DNA of 64,000 bases from Collinsella sp. An7 (GCF_002159335.1 NZ_NFHP01000001.1:186001-250000); one strand, 5' to 3'. Counted from the first letter of the stretch, positions 51,162 to 59,683 are shown. The notes: generated by a model from the letters alone, not told the origin. Translations and numbers: made by a program.

Positions 51162-51434
51162 ATGGGCGTCTTCGAGCATTTCAGGGAGCATCCCGGCGAC
51201 CGTCCCTACCGGCGCTGTCCCGCGTGCGGCGGGGAGCTCCGCATGTTCCGGTACTCCCGCCGCCCGGGGGAGATTGCGTTCTACTGCCCGGGGTGCGACT
51301 GGAACGCTTCGGTCACCGACGTGGACGAGGCGAGGGGCGTTCCCTCCGGCGGGCCCCTGCGGTACCTCGACGGGGACGCGCTCGTGACGCTCGGGGCCCG
51401 CTTCGGCCTCGTGGAGAACACGGCCGACCTCTAG
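51162..51434 (+). CDS. Small zinc-ribbon protein
   Basis: 90 aa with gaaggggga before the ATG. YRRCPACGGELRMF and IAFYCPGCDWN give one CxxC...CxxC zinc ribbon (about 19-48), then an acidic helical part. Divergent from the amidoligase gene. Function unknown; a nucleic-acid or protein adapter is possible. Confidence 0.65.
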   Translation: MGVFEHFREHPGDRPYRRCPACGGELRMFRYSRRPGEIAFYCPGCDWNASVTDVDEARGVPSGGPLRYLDGDALVTLGARFGLVENTADL

Positions 51435-51807
51435 GCTCTCCCTCATCGTCCTCACGCTCCTTCCGTAACCGGCTATGCCTCGTTAGCTGCCGACCGCCCG
51501 GAGCGGGAGCGGAGGGCGCGCGGGATCCCGCGCGCCGCAAGGGGGGAAGCGAAGGCGGAGCCGCTGGTTTTCCGGCAGGGAGGCGCCGCCGACCGGTTGT
51601 TTCGGGCGAGCTTCGCCGGCACCGCTCTGAGCGGGGGCGGCCGAGCTCGAAAGAAGCCGGAAAAGCATCGCGGCCCTTGCGGGGAAAGCGGGGCCCGTGA
51701 CAGGCTGCGCGCACGAGGAATAACCGGCATCCGCCGGATTCGGCTCAGCACAACAAGCAACGTGTCAGACTGATGGAAGCTACGGAACCATAAAGGTCGG
51801 AGGCCAC
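51435..51807. other. Noncoding region before Gabija
   Basis: About 370 bp. It contains a perfect 22-bp palindrome at 51515-51536 (ggcgcgcggga and its complement) and several GC-rich stems, then from 51700 becomes A/T-richer. An open frame on the minus strand has no protein-like composition. The left boundary of the defence insert probably lies here. Gabija's promoter should be within the last 100 bases. Confidence 0.45.
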
Positions 51808-53532
51808 ATGAGGATTGTCGAATTGAAGATCGAGAACTACCGGAACCTCGATGGCGTGTCGATAAAGTTTGACGAGGACGTAAACTATATCGTCGGGGAG
51901 AACAACCTCGGCAAATCGAACGTGCTCGACCTGCTCAATACAATCTTCAATCAAGCAATGCTCAGCGAAGAGGATTTCGCTGACGTCGGAAAGCGGTCAG
52001 GGGCTGTAGTCACTCTAAAGATGGACGAGGACGAGCTCGGAACGACGGGGCTCGACGTCGACCCCATGACCGGAGACACCATTACCGTGCGCGCCTTTGC
52101 CGACGACCCGGATTCCCGAATAGAATTCGAACTCGAGGGAAGCGGGGAAAAGATCCCTCCTTCACTGATGAGGTCCGTTCACATGTTCAGGTATTCGACG
52201 GCATCATTCAACAGGGGAGACCTGGCGTTTGACGGTACCCGAGGTGTCGGTAAGGTTCTCACCAAGGGCATCGCGCTTTATCTTGAAAAAGAGGGTAAGG
52301 GAGTTTCCGACTTTCTCGACGAAGAGGAGCTTGAGGGTCTTGCTACAGAGCTCAATGCAATCGTCGACGACGTCCCCATCTTGTCGTCGTATGGGGTGAA
52401 GACGGGCGTCGATGCGTCGGATGGCGGATCGCTTGGAAGCTTGGTTACCTTGCTGGATAAAAGAGGCGTCCATTTCAAAAAGGCGGGGGTAGGCCTGCAG
52501 TACCTCGCCATCGCCTCTCTCTCGATAGTCGAGAGCATTATGCGCCTCTCGCCAACACGCCTTTCAGAGAGCCTCTGCTTGGGTGCCAACGGCAAGCTTG
52601 TGCTGCATGCCGTGCTGGCATACGACGAGCCCGAGGCCCACCTCCACCCGTATATGCAGAGGCGACTCTCGAAGAGCCTGCACAGGATTTGCGAGGGGAA
52701 GGACAACAAGTTCAACGCCCTTCTTAAGGCCTATTTCGGAATCGATTCAATCAGGGCCCAGCTCATAATGGTGACGCATTCCCCAAACATTCTGGCTCGC
52801 GGCTACAAGAACATCGTGCGATTTGGACAGGGCGAAGGTTCCCCGACGGTCAAGTGCGGAACGGAGATCACCTTGCCCAGAAAGGCGGAAAAGCACCTCA
52901 TGTTGGGCTTTGATTCGATACGGGAGGCCTTTTTCGCCCGGTCTGTCCTGGCCTTTGAAGGGGAGGCGGAGTCCGGCGCCATTCCGGTCTTCGCGCGCAG
53001 CCTTGGGATGGATTTGGACGATTGTGGAGTTGTGGCAATCAGGGCCGGAGGGAAAGAAAACGTGGGACCGCTCTGCGAGCTTCTAGATGAGTTTGAGATA
53101 CCAAACTATTCCATTGTCGACAGAGACGACGGGGAGCCAATCGCTTCAGGAGATCACATAACGACAACGGATTGGGATTTCGAGTCCGAGGTCATCGACG
53201 CTCTCTTCGCCAAAGGCAGCCAGAGTACGTTCATAACATTCCTCGAATCAGAAGAGCGCCGGAAGAGGGCCGTGGTTATCAAAGGTAACAGCAGAGCTCT
53301 GAAAAAGGCATGTGCGACTTACAACGTAAGCCTAATGGATTCTGAGTACGATTTTCAGGGAGAGGAGTTCGAGGGGGAGTTCGCGGACACGCCCAGATCG
53401 CGAGCTCTCATGTATGCCTGGCTCTCGTCGAACAAAGGCGTCAGATTTGACGTTGCCCTGGCGGAGGCGCTCGGTGTCGACGGCATTCCCGCATGCTATG
53501 AGAACATCATTCGCAGGGCGGCGGGACTCTGA
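51808..53532 (+). CDS. gajA: GajA: OLD-family ATPase/TOPRIM nuclease of the Gabija system
   Basis: 574 aa. N-terminal ABC/SMC-like ATPase: IENYRNLDGVSIKF, Walker A GENNLGKS (30-37), and the signature/Walker B region VLAYDEPEAHLHPYMQRRL, then VTHSPNIL. C-terminal TOPRIM domain with LAFEGEAESGAI (about 381-392) and IVDRDDGE (about 435-442), the catalytic acids. Size equals that of known GajA. The next gene is a UvrD-like helicase, overlapped by TGATG, giving the two-gene Gabija layout. Gabija cuts or nicks invading phage DNA when nucleotide pools fall. Lower GC than neighbours. Confidence 0.9.
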   Translation: MRIVELKIENYRNLDGVSIKFDEDVNYIVGENNLGKSNVLDLLNTIFNQAMLSEEDFADVGKRSGAVVTLKMDEDELGTTGLDVDPMTGDTITVRAFADDPDSRIEFELEGSGEKIPPSLMRSVHMFRYSTASFNRGDLAFDGTRGVGKVLTKGIALYLEKEGKGVSDFLDEEELEGLATELNAIVDDVPILSSYGVKTGVDASDGGSLGSLVTLLDKRGVHFKKAGVGLQYLAIASLSIVESIMRLSPTRLSESLCLGANGKLVLHAVLAYDEPEAHLHPYMQRRLSKSLHRICEGKDNKFNALLKAYFGIDSIRAQLIMVTHSPNILARGYKNIVRFGQGEGSPTVKCGTEITLPRKAEKHLMLGFDSIREAFFARSVLAFEGEAESGAIPVFARSLGMDLDDCGVVAIRAGGKENVGPLCELLDEFEIPNYSIVDRDDGEPIASGDHITTTDWDFESEVIDALFAKGSQSTFITFLESEERRKRAVVIKGNSRALKKACATYNVSLMDSEYDFQGEEFEGEFADTPRSRALMYAWLSSNKGVRFDVALAEALGVDGIPACYENIIRRAAGL

Positions 53533-55349
53533 TGCCGGGGAGCCAAGGCGACTTGAGGGATAGCGTTAGGGTCGTAATCGAGGGGCGCTGCGGTGGGGAC
53601 GAATCGCAGCTCTTGGCGATCCTCACGCGATCGAGGAGGGTCTTCGTGGAAGCGCCGGCGGGCTATGGGAAGACGACGGCGATGACCGGACGGGCATGCT
53701 GGCTGCTGGCATCCGGTGAAGTCCCACCACCAAAAAGGGTCATGGCCCTGACCTTTAGCGTCGCCGCGGCGCGGAGGATGCGAGCGGACATGAGCGCCGC
53801 TTTGTCGGCGCTTCCCGGTCCCGCGGCACGGCGCTTCGAGGGCAGAGTCATGACAACCAACTTCCACGGCCTCGCATGGGCTCTGCTGCGAAGGTACTGG
53901 AGATCGCTCTCTCTGCCAGCCTGCGTCGACGAGCTTTCCATGCTTGATGACAACGGTTCCGTCGGCGAGCTGATTTCGCGAGGCGGCGGCATGACTTACG
54001 ATGAAAAGAATGTCGTCGACAGCTTTCTCAGCTCCATGAGACGCGGTCGAGACGAAGACTTGAGGCGCTTGATTTGCCCCTTTAATAAAGTCATCAGGGA
54101 TAGATTCGTGCCGAATGGCATCTTGCCATACTCCGCGATGATCTCCCTTGCAATCGAATTGCTTGCCCTCTGTCCGAAGCTGAGGTCCTATCTGTCGGCA
54201 GCTTATCCTGTCGTGCTTGTCGACGAGGCGCAGGACACAAATGCCCTGTGCTATATCTTCCTAAACGGTCTGCTTTCAGAAGAGTCGGGAATCTGCATGT
54301 TCGGCGATCCCATCCAGCGCGTCTACGGCTTTATTGGCGCGATGACGGGACTAAAGGAAAAGGCATCTACCGACCTACGCCTCTTGCCGCTTGAACTCGA
54401 GCATAACCATAGGTTTTCCGAAGGATCTATCATCGGAGAGCTCGGTGCCGCGATTCGCTCCAACATGAAGGGAGGCCCTGTCGGCGGAACACCCCGACTG
54501 CCCGTCCTCATCAGCTCCACGCAGCAAGGCGAAGCGGCTGCCATCGTTTCCAAAGTCGCAGAGCTTGCGCAAGGCGAGGGAGGGAGAACCGCAATTCTCG
54601 TTCGCAAACGCGGCCCCCTTGCCGACCTCATCATGGACGGGCTAGACGAAGAGGGCGTCTCGTACTTCAACGGACTCTTCTCGGATACAAGCTCGGAATT
54701 CATGGCGTTCAACGCGCTTGCCCTCTCCAAGATTGCCGATGCAGCACCTGGTGAAAAAGGCGTCAGTCGGTCCGCTGCGAACAGAATCATCGAGTCCGTT
54801 TCCGAAGAGCTCCTTTCCGGCTCCAAGGGATTCGAGTACGGGCGGTCCTACGCCATGCTTCTCGGAGCGTTGAGGAAACACCTTGCGGCAGATTGCGCGG
54901 CGATGAGCCCTTCGGAGCGGCGCGACTATATCTTGAGCATCTTCTCCGAGGGCTCCCTGCGGCGCTTCTCGGATTACCTCGATGCCGGCGTCTCGATGAT
55001 GACCGTTCATTCCGCCAAGGGGCTCGAGTGGGACAGCGTTTTCATCCCGGGCGTCACGCGTTTAGATTGGCCCGGAGGAATGTGCATTCAGTGCGACAGG
55101 GCTGGTATGTGCTCACGTTCCGCGCAAAGTTGCCGGATTGTCGATATGAGGAGAATGCCAGACGGGCTTATCGAAGAAATCGGCCTGCTGTACGTCGGCG
55201 TCACTCGCGCTCGAAAGGCGGTGTACGTCTCCGCCTCGATGCAACGCAGGACAAAATCCGGGGACTATCAGCCCACCTGTCCCTCTTGTCTGATGTCTCT
55301 TCCGGGTATTGCGCCTGTGAGCTGGGCGGCGATGGATGCGGAGAGCTGA
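53532..55349 (+). CDS. gajB: GajB: UvrD/Rep-like helicase of the Gabija system
   Basis: 605 aa. Walker A APAGYGKTTA (about 40-49), ALTFSVAAARRMR, Walker B VVLVDEAQDTNA (about 226-237), FGDPIQRVYGF, LELEHNHRF and MTVHSAKGLEWDSVFIPG (about 490) are motifs I-V of SF1A helicases. A Cys cluster (CIQCDRAGMC, C) near 518-535 is an extra zinc site. Somewhat longer than the prototype GajB (about 490-500 aa). It senses DNA ends and activates GajA. Confidence 0.9.
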   Translation: MPGSQGDLRDSVRVVIEGRCGGDESQLLAILTRSRRVFVEAPAGYGKTTAMTGRACWLLASGEVPPPKRVMALTFSVAAARRMRADMSAALSALPGPAARRFEGRVMTTNFHGLAWALLRRYWRSLSLPACVDELSMLDDNGSVGELISRGGGMTYDEKNVVDSFLSSMRRGRDEDLRRLICPFNKVIRDRFVPNGILPYSAMISLAIELLALCPKLRSYLSAAYPVVLVDEAQDTNALCYIFLNGLLSEESGICMFGDPIQRVYGFIGAMTGLKEKASTDLRLLPLELEHNHRFSEGSIIGELGAAIRSNMKGGPVGGTPRLPVLISSTQQGEAAAIVSKVAELAQGEGGRTAILVRKRGPLADLIMDGLDEEGVSYFNGLFSDTSSEFMAFNALALSKIADAAPGEKGVSRSAANRIIESVSEELLSGSKGFEYGRSYAMLLGALRKHLAADCAAMSPSERRDYILSIFSEGSLRRFSDYLDAGVSMMTVHSAKGLEWDSVFIPGVTRLDWPGGMCIQCDRAGMCSRSAQSCRIVDMRRMPDGLIEEIGLLYVGVTRARKAVYVSASMQRRTKSGDYQPTCPSCLMSLPGIAPVSWAAMDAES

Positions 55350-55374
55350 CTTCTGATGCTACGAGGCGTGTCCG

Positions 55375-56520
55375 CTATGGGAGCGAGAGCCGGCCGGCCG
55401 CCCTGTCCATGACCTCGCTGAGCATGGCTAGGCCGTTCTTCAGCTCGCCCTGCTTGGAGAAGTAGTCCCTGTGCGCCGTGAATCGCCTGCGCAGGGCTCG
55501 GAGCTTCTCCGCGGCGTCCCCTCTCGCGTCCTCGCTCTTGACCAGGTGCATGTAGCAGAGGGCGAGGGCGGTGAAGTCGTGGATGATGGGCGCCCTCTTG
55601 GTGAGCGACACGAGCTCGCGGTCGATTCCCAGCTCCTCGACCGCCATCCTCGAGATGGAGCCGACAGGCTTCCTCAGCTTCGAGCTGAGCGTGCTGAGCA
55701 TGTTCCCGTTGTGGGCGGCGGCGTTCCTCAGCGCCTTCGTCGGGAAGAGCAGGCCCTTTACCTCCTCCTCGTCCTTCATCGCTCGCCGCTCGAAGACGTA
55801 GTACTTGTAGAGCGAGATGACGCCCCCGAAGGACGCGAGCTCGAGGTAGCTCCAGACCGCCATGTGCCCGGGGTCCCCGTACTTCTCGACGAGCCCACGG
55901 GTGTAGGAGGACCCGCCCAGCCCGGCAAGGCTCCTCTCGGTGTGGTCGGGGTCTATCCCGCCGAGCGCGTCCGATGCCAGGTGCAGCAGGGAGGCGAGGG
56001 CGGAGATGACGGATCTGGCGTCCGATGTCGCCAGGTCTCCGGACAGGCTTCTGACCACCGGGGCCTTCGACCGAATGGAGCAAAGGTCGACCCTCTTCTC
56101 GAGCACCCTGACCTTCCTCTCGCGCTCGGAGTCGAAGAAGGACGCCATGAGCTCGTAGGGGTCGTCTCCCGCGTCCATGATCATCCTGTTGAGCTCGACC
56201 TTCATGTAGTGCTCGATGTCGAGCGTGAGGGAGAGGACCGTCTCGCGGAGGTGGTGGTCGAGCCTCGTGAGCTCGGCGAGGTGGGCGAAATCGAGGTTGA
56301 TGTAGGAGCCGAAGCGCTCCGAGCCGGGGTTGGTGTAGCGGGAGAAGCACTTCGCGAACGCCTTCACCTTGAAGAAGAAGTTGCTCTCCCGCAGGAATCG
56401 CTCGGCCTCCCGCTCGTCCGTCAGCTCGAAGCGGACCCCTCGCTCCTTGAGGTGGCGGACCTGCTGGGCGGCGTCGATGAGCGGCCGTTCCTTTGTTGTC
56501 GCGGTGCCGGGATCTTCCAT
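55375..56520 (-). CDS. Abi_2 (AbiD/AbiF) family abortive-infection HEPN protein
   Basis: 381 aa. QQVRHLKERGVRFELTDEREAERFLRESNFF and FGSYINLDFAHLAELTRLDHHLRETVLSLTLDIEHYMKVELN are the classical Abi_2 blocks (about 18-125). The HEPN ribonuclease motif is LRNAAAHNGNML (R about 265, H about 270). Convergent to Gabija, forming a defence pair. In the family, AbiF-like toxins are checked by a short structured RNA encoded just upstream; such an RNA with a terminator is visible at 56541-56600. The 3' end meets GajB within 26 bp. Confidence 0.88.
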   Translation of the reverse strand: MEDPGTATTKERPLIDAAQQVRHLKERGVRFELTDEREAERFLRESNFFFKVKAFAKCFSRYTNPGSERFGSYINLDFAHLAELTRLDHHLRETVLSLTLDIEHYMKVELNRMIMDAGDDPYELMASFFDSERERKVRVLEKRVDLCSIRSKAPVVRSLSGDLATSDARSVISALASLLHLASDALGGIDPDHTERSLAGLGGSSYTRGLVEKYGDPGHMAVWSYLELASFGGVISLYKYYVFERRAMKDEEEVKGLLFPTKALRNAAAHNGNMLSTLSSKLRKPVGSISRMAVEELGIDRELVSLTKRAPIIHDFTALALCYMHLVKSEDARGDAAEKLRALRRRFTAHRDYFSKQGELKNGLAMLSEVMDRAAGRLSLP

Positions 56521-56540
56521 ATCGGCTCCAAAAGATAAGA

Positions 56541-56600
56541 AAAATGCGGCTGAAGGTACAGGTACCCGCAGCCGCTAAAAGCCCTAGGGCTTTTCACAAT
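56541..56600 (-). ncRNA. Candidate abiF-type RNA (RNA antitoxin) with terminator
   Basis: Read on the minus strand: -10 tatact (56607-56612), then aaaagccctagggctttt (56577-56594, a perfect palindrome), then gcggctg (56569-56575) paired with cagccgc (56546-56552) around an inner ggtac/gtacc stem, then atttttct. The Abi gene starts 20 bases later. A short, structured transcript closed by an intrinsic terminator directly before the toxin is the layout of abiF RNA and type III toxin-antitoxin loci. No -35 box is clear. Confidence 0.55.
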
Positions 56601-56741
56601 GACTGAAGTATACCCGATTGAGGCGAACGGGGGAAGCGCTCGGGAAGTGTGGGCCATCCATCGGAAGGGCTCCATAATCTCGGCACAGAGGGTCTGCGCG
56701 CGGCGGAGGCGCTGGCGTCGACTGGGGCGGGGAACGTGTCC

Positions 56742-57110
56742 TCACCTCCGGGACATGCCGAAGATGAGGGCGTCCTCCCGCTCGACGTCCGAGGGCTCCG
56801 CCTCGCCGCGCATGGCGGAGAACTCCCGCGCGAGGAAGTCGACCGTCCAGGCGAGCCCCTCGTCGACCTCGTCGGCGGACCGTATGCGCCTGAGCTCCCG
56901 GTACACGCGCGCCATCTCGTCCCGGAGCATCTTGTAGACGCGCACGTCGGGCTTGACGACGACCTCCTCCTCGAGGGCTCGCTTGTAAAGGTAGTCCTGC
57001 TTGGTCATGCCCGAGGCGCGCGCCATGAGGTCGATGCGCCTCGCCTGCTCGGGCGTGACGCGGAAGCCGATGGTGACGCTCCTCTCGCGGGCGGAGTTGG
57101 GGCAGGGCAT
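56742..57110 (-). CDS. Ribbon-helix-helix/MobC-like protein beside the integrase
   Basis: 122 aa. SARERSVTIGFRVTPEQARRIDLMARASGMTKQDYLYKRA is an RHH/MobC-type DNA-binding start (about 6-46); the rest is helical and acidic. Stop and start are 1 bp from the integrase gene, in the same direction. It could help recombination or be a second relaxosome protein. The former is favoured by position. Confidence 0.65.
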   Translation of the reverse strand: MPCPNSARERSVTIGFRVTPEQARRIDLMARASGMTKQDYLYKRALEEEVVVKPDVRVYKMLRDEMARVYRELRRIRSADEVDEGLAWTVDFLAREFSAMRGEAEPSDVEREDALIFGMSRR

Positions 57111-57111
57111 G

Positions 57112-58185
57112 TCAGTTCTCCCTTCTCGCCCCGTCCAGGGCGCGGGCCATGTCGGCCTGGACGCTGGGGAACAGGTGGGCGTAGCGGTAGGTGATGTCGG
57201 CCGCCTCGTGGCCCATGCGGTCCGCGATGGCGAGCGCGGTGAAGCCCATGTCGATGAGCAGCGACACGTGGCTGTGCCTGAGGTCGTGGATGCGGATGGG
57301 CTCGAGGCCGGCCGCCTTGCTCCCGCGCGCCATCTCGTGGCTGAGGAAGTACTTGGTCACGGGGAAGATCCGCTCGTCGGGGTCGAGGCCGCGCCCGGAG
57401 AGGAACGCCTCCATCTCCTCCGCGTAGAAGTGCGGCATGGCGATGACGCGCTTCGACTTCGGGGTCTTCGGGTCGGTGAGGACGTCCTGCCCGTCGATGC
57501 GCTGGTAGGACTCCGCGACGGTGAGGGTCCCCCGCTCGAAGTCGAACCTCCGCGGCTTCAGGGCGAGCAGCTCCCCCTCGCGCACGCCGCACCAGTAGAG
57601 CGTCTCGAAGGCGTGGAAGGAGAGCGGCTTGTCCATGATCTCGTCCGAGAACCTGAGGTACTGGTCCTTGGTCCAGAACCTCATCTCGCCGGCGGACTTC
57701 GAGCCCATGGATTCGGCCCTGCGGCACGGGTTCGACGAGAGGCCGTAGAAGCGCACGGCGTGGTTGAAGAGTGCGCAGAGCTGGTTGTTGACGGTCTTGA
57801 GGTAGGTCGCGGAGAACCCGCCCCCGCTCGGCTTCTCGAGGGCCATCAGCTCGTTCTGCCACCTCACGATGTCGACCGGGGCGATCTGGTTCATGCGCTT
57901 CTCGCCCAGGTAGGGGAGGATGCGCTTCGTGATGATGGACTCCTTGGTCTTCCAGGTGTTCAGGCGCAGGCGCGGCCCCATGTCCTTCTTGTAGAGCTCG
58001 AGGAAGTCGACGAGCTTCATGTCCATGTCGCCCGCCTGCACGGCGTAGAAGTCGCGCTCCCACGAGAGCGCCTCGGGCTTGGTCTTGAAGCCCCGCTTCA
58101 CCTTGTGGGCGCGCTTGCCGTCGTAGGTCTTGTACCAGGCCTGGACGTACCAGGTGCCGTTCCGCTTATCCCTTGTCACCGACAT
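57112..58185 (-). CDS. int: Tyrosine recombinase (ICE integrase)
   Basis: 357 aa from the ATG at 58185; it overlaps the xis gene by 20 bp. An AP2-like arm-binding N-terminus (RDKRNGTWYVQAWYKTYDGK), core-binding domain (about 65-170), and catalytic domain with CGVREGELLAL (R about 202), HDLRHSH (H about 299, R about 302), MGHEAADITYRYAHL (H, and nucleophile Tyr about 333). It catalyses insertion at the guaA tail and, with Xis, excision. Arm sites at 904-940 and 59153-59171. Confidence 0.95.
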   Translation of the reverse strand: MSVTRDKRNGTWYVQAWYKTYDGKRAHKVKRGFKTKPEALSWERDFYAVQAGDMDMKLVDFLELYKKDMGPRLRLNTWKTKESIITKRILPYLGEKRMNQIAPVDIVRWQNELMALEKPSGGGFSATYLKTVNNQLCALFNHAVRFYGLSSNPCRRAESMGSKSAGEMRFWTKDQYLRFSDEIMDKPLSFHAFETLYWCGVREGELLALKPRRFDFERGTLTVAESYQRIDGQDVLTDPKTPKSKRVIAMPHFYAEEMEAFLSGRGLDPDERIFPVTKYFLSHEMARGSKAAGLEPIRIHDLRHSHVSLLIDMGFTALAIADRMGHEAADITYRYAHLFPSVQADMARALDGARREN

Positions 58186-58369
58186 CGGAATCCCCCTCGC
58201 CCTCGAACAGGCGCTTCTCGAAGTACGCGCGGCTGACCCGCCCGGGCACGGTGATGCACCCCCGCTCCTCCATCTCCTTGTTGAGCCGGCGGATGAGCTT
58301 GTAGGCGTAGGCGCGCGACATGCCGAGGGCCTCGGCGACCTCGTCCGCGCCGATGGTTCTGCTCTCCAT
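58166..58369 (-). CDS. xis: Excisionase-like HTH protein
   Basis: 67 aa from the ATG at 58369 (ggagagag upstream); a GTG at 58393 lies inside a palindrome and is unlikely. RTIGADEVAEALGMSRAYAYKLIRRLNKEM is an excisionase-type HTH, then a wing (CITVPGRVSRAYFEKRLF). Placed directly before the integrase in the same transcript, as Xis usually is. Confidence 0.8.
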   Translation of the reverse strand: MESRTIGADEVAEALGMSRAYAYKLIRRLNKEMEERGCITVPGRVSRAYFEKRLFEGEGDSDVGDKG

Positions 58370-58386
58370 CTCTCTCCAATCTCGCG

Positions 58387-58408
58387 ACAGCACGAAAACG
58401 TGCTGTCA
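58387..58408. promoter_or_regulatory. Palindromic operator before xis-int
   Basis: gacagcac-N6-gtgctgtc, a perfect 8-bp-armed inverted repeat, with a further cagcacgaaa at 58422-58431. It lies between the divergent xre and xis genes. Probably the site through which the XRE regulator silences integrase/Xis. Confidence 0.6.
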
Positions 58409-58521
58409 GTTCGGATACTAGCAGCACGAAATCGAACGGTCAACATGACAATCCTTCATATCCTGATGCGTTATCCTGAGATAAGCAGGTACACCAGATA
58501 TACGAGAGAGACAGGGGAGAC

Positions 58522-58950
58522 ATGGCGGACGGCAGCAGGATACGCGAGCTCCGGACGAGGCGCGGCCTCCTGCAGCGCGAGCTCGCCGAGATGGCTGGCG
58601 TGACCGAGTCCGCGGTGCGCAACTACGAGCTCGGGCTCAGGACGCCCCGGCCGCAGCACCTGGAGGCCCTCGCGAGGGCGCTCGGGGTCGCCCCCGCCGC
58701 GCTCGCCGACTACGGGGTCGAGACGGCGCGCGACGCGATCGAGGTCCTGTTCCGGCTCGAGGAGAGCTTCGGCGCGAGGCCCGAGGCGGACGCAGACGGC
58801 GCGCGGGTCGCCGTGGACCCCGCGGCGCCCGGCGCCCAGAAGCTCGACGCGGCGGTCAGGGCGTGGGCCGCGATGCGCGCGAGGCGGGACTCCGGGGAGA
58901 TCTCCGAGGAGGAGTACCTCGACTGGAAGCGCGGGTTCACCGGAAGGTAG
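58522..58950 (+). CDS. XRE-family regulator of the ICE
   Basis: 142 aa with aggggag 4 bases before the ATG. HTH at about 6-60 (RIRELRTRRGLLQRELAEMAGVTESAVRNYELGLRTPRPQHL); C-terminal part helical, ending EISEEEYLDWKRGF. Divergent from xis-int. Tandem tatcctga repeats at 58458-58476, overlapping its own promoter, may be autoregulatory sites. A cI-like master repressor is the natural reading. Confidence 0.85.
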   Translation: MADGSRIRELRTRRGLLQRELAEMAGVTESAVRNYELGLRTPRPQHLEALARALGVAPAALADYGVETARDAIEVLFRLEESFGARPEADADGARVAVDPAAPGAQKLDAAVRAWAAMRARRDSGEISEEEYLDWKRGFTGR

Positions 58951-58960
58951 ATTTCGGCGG

Positions 58961-59015
58961 TTAAAGGGGCATTCTTTGCCGGAACGCGAGCAGATGCCCC
59001 CTTAACGAAGTTTTT
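58961..59015 (+). terminator. Terminator after the XRE gene
   Basis: ttaaaggggcat (58961-58972) / atgcccccttaa (58994-59005) with one mismatch, followed by gttttttc at 59010-59017. It closes the regulator transcript at the ICE right end. Confidence 0.6.
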
Positions 59016-59152
59016 TCGACGGCTGGGTGCGCGATCGGTCCCGCGGCGCCGGCTTGACCCCCCCTTTTGATAAAATCCCTAATGGGCGTTTCCTTGTGGT
59101 GTCGGCTTTTTTGCATATTTCTGCCTGGAAGCCCCCGGCCGATAGAACGGCG

Positions 59153-59171
59153 TTGAGTTCAATTTGAGTTC
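59153..59171. repeat. Integrase arm-type repeats, right end
   Basis: ttgagttc at 59153-59160 and 59164-59171, the reverse complement of gaactcaa, with the same 11-bp spacing as at 904-922. Over 21 bases the two ends match (inverted) at 20 positions. Confidence 0.7.
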
Positions 59172-59263
59172 AACTCGGAGATGCGAAATGCGGTTCATTT
59201 CGGTTAATTGGAAGACGACGGTACACCACGTAGACGAACGGTGATGAGAGTGCACATTTTGAT

Positions 59264-59280
59264 TACTGAGTGGGAATAGG
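59264..59280 (+). other. Putative attR (displaced guaA tail)
   Basis: actgagtgggaatag reads T-E-W-E-stop, like the guaA end I-E-W-E-stop at 559-573. It is probably the chromosomal guaA 3' end displaced on insertion, or that of an earlier element. About 95 bases separate it from the arm repeats. Confidence 0.7.
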
Positions 59281-59399
59281 AGAATATGGATAACACAGGG
59301 AAAGAAACGGCAGGTAGATAGCCTGTTTTCATCTCGACACACGGCGCGGTGATGACAAAACGATGCCGCGCGTCCGATTGCGTCTCATATGTATCAGGG

Positions 59400-59438
59400 G
59401 GAGCCCCGGCGAGCGGTCGCCGGGGCTCCTTTGTTTTT
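59400..59438 (+). terminator. Strong intrinsic terminator
   Basis: ggagccccggcga (59400-59412) / tcgccggggctcc (59417-59429), a 13-bp perfect stem with gcgg loop and tttgttttt. About 120 bases after attR: either the original guaA terminator or that of the second element. Confidence 0.85.
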
Positions 59439-59683
59439 GCGCGACCGAGGAGGCTAGATCGATGGGGCGTATGGAGAGAGCGCGCCGGGCGGCAGGGCCG
59501 TCGGCGACCCCTCGCGTGCGGTTGGCGCGGCAGAGGCGCCGCGCGCCCCCTCTGCCGGGGGAACGGGCGGTGCGGACGGCGAGGGGATGCGCCCGTTCCC
59601 CGCTGCACCGGGCGGTCGGGGGCCTCGGCCTCCTCGCTCGGAGGGCGTTGCCGTATCTGAGTCCAAAGACAATCGGAAGGAGC

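Noticed and set aside
51473-51760. 95-codon minus-strand frame before Gabija
   Set aside because: Arg/Ser/Pro-rich shadow-like composition and no ribosome site; the DNA is full of inverted repeats.
51808-55349. Generic OLD nuclease plus unrelated helicase
   Set aside because: Overlap of the two genes, the TOPRIM motif and the sizes together fit the Gabija pair better than chance neighbours.
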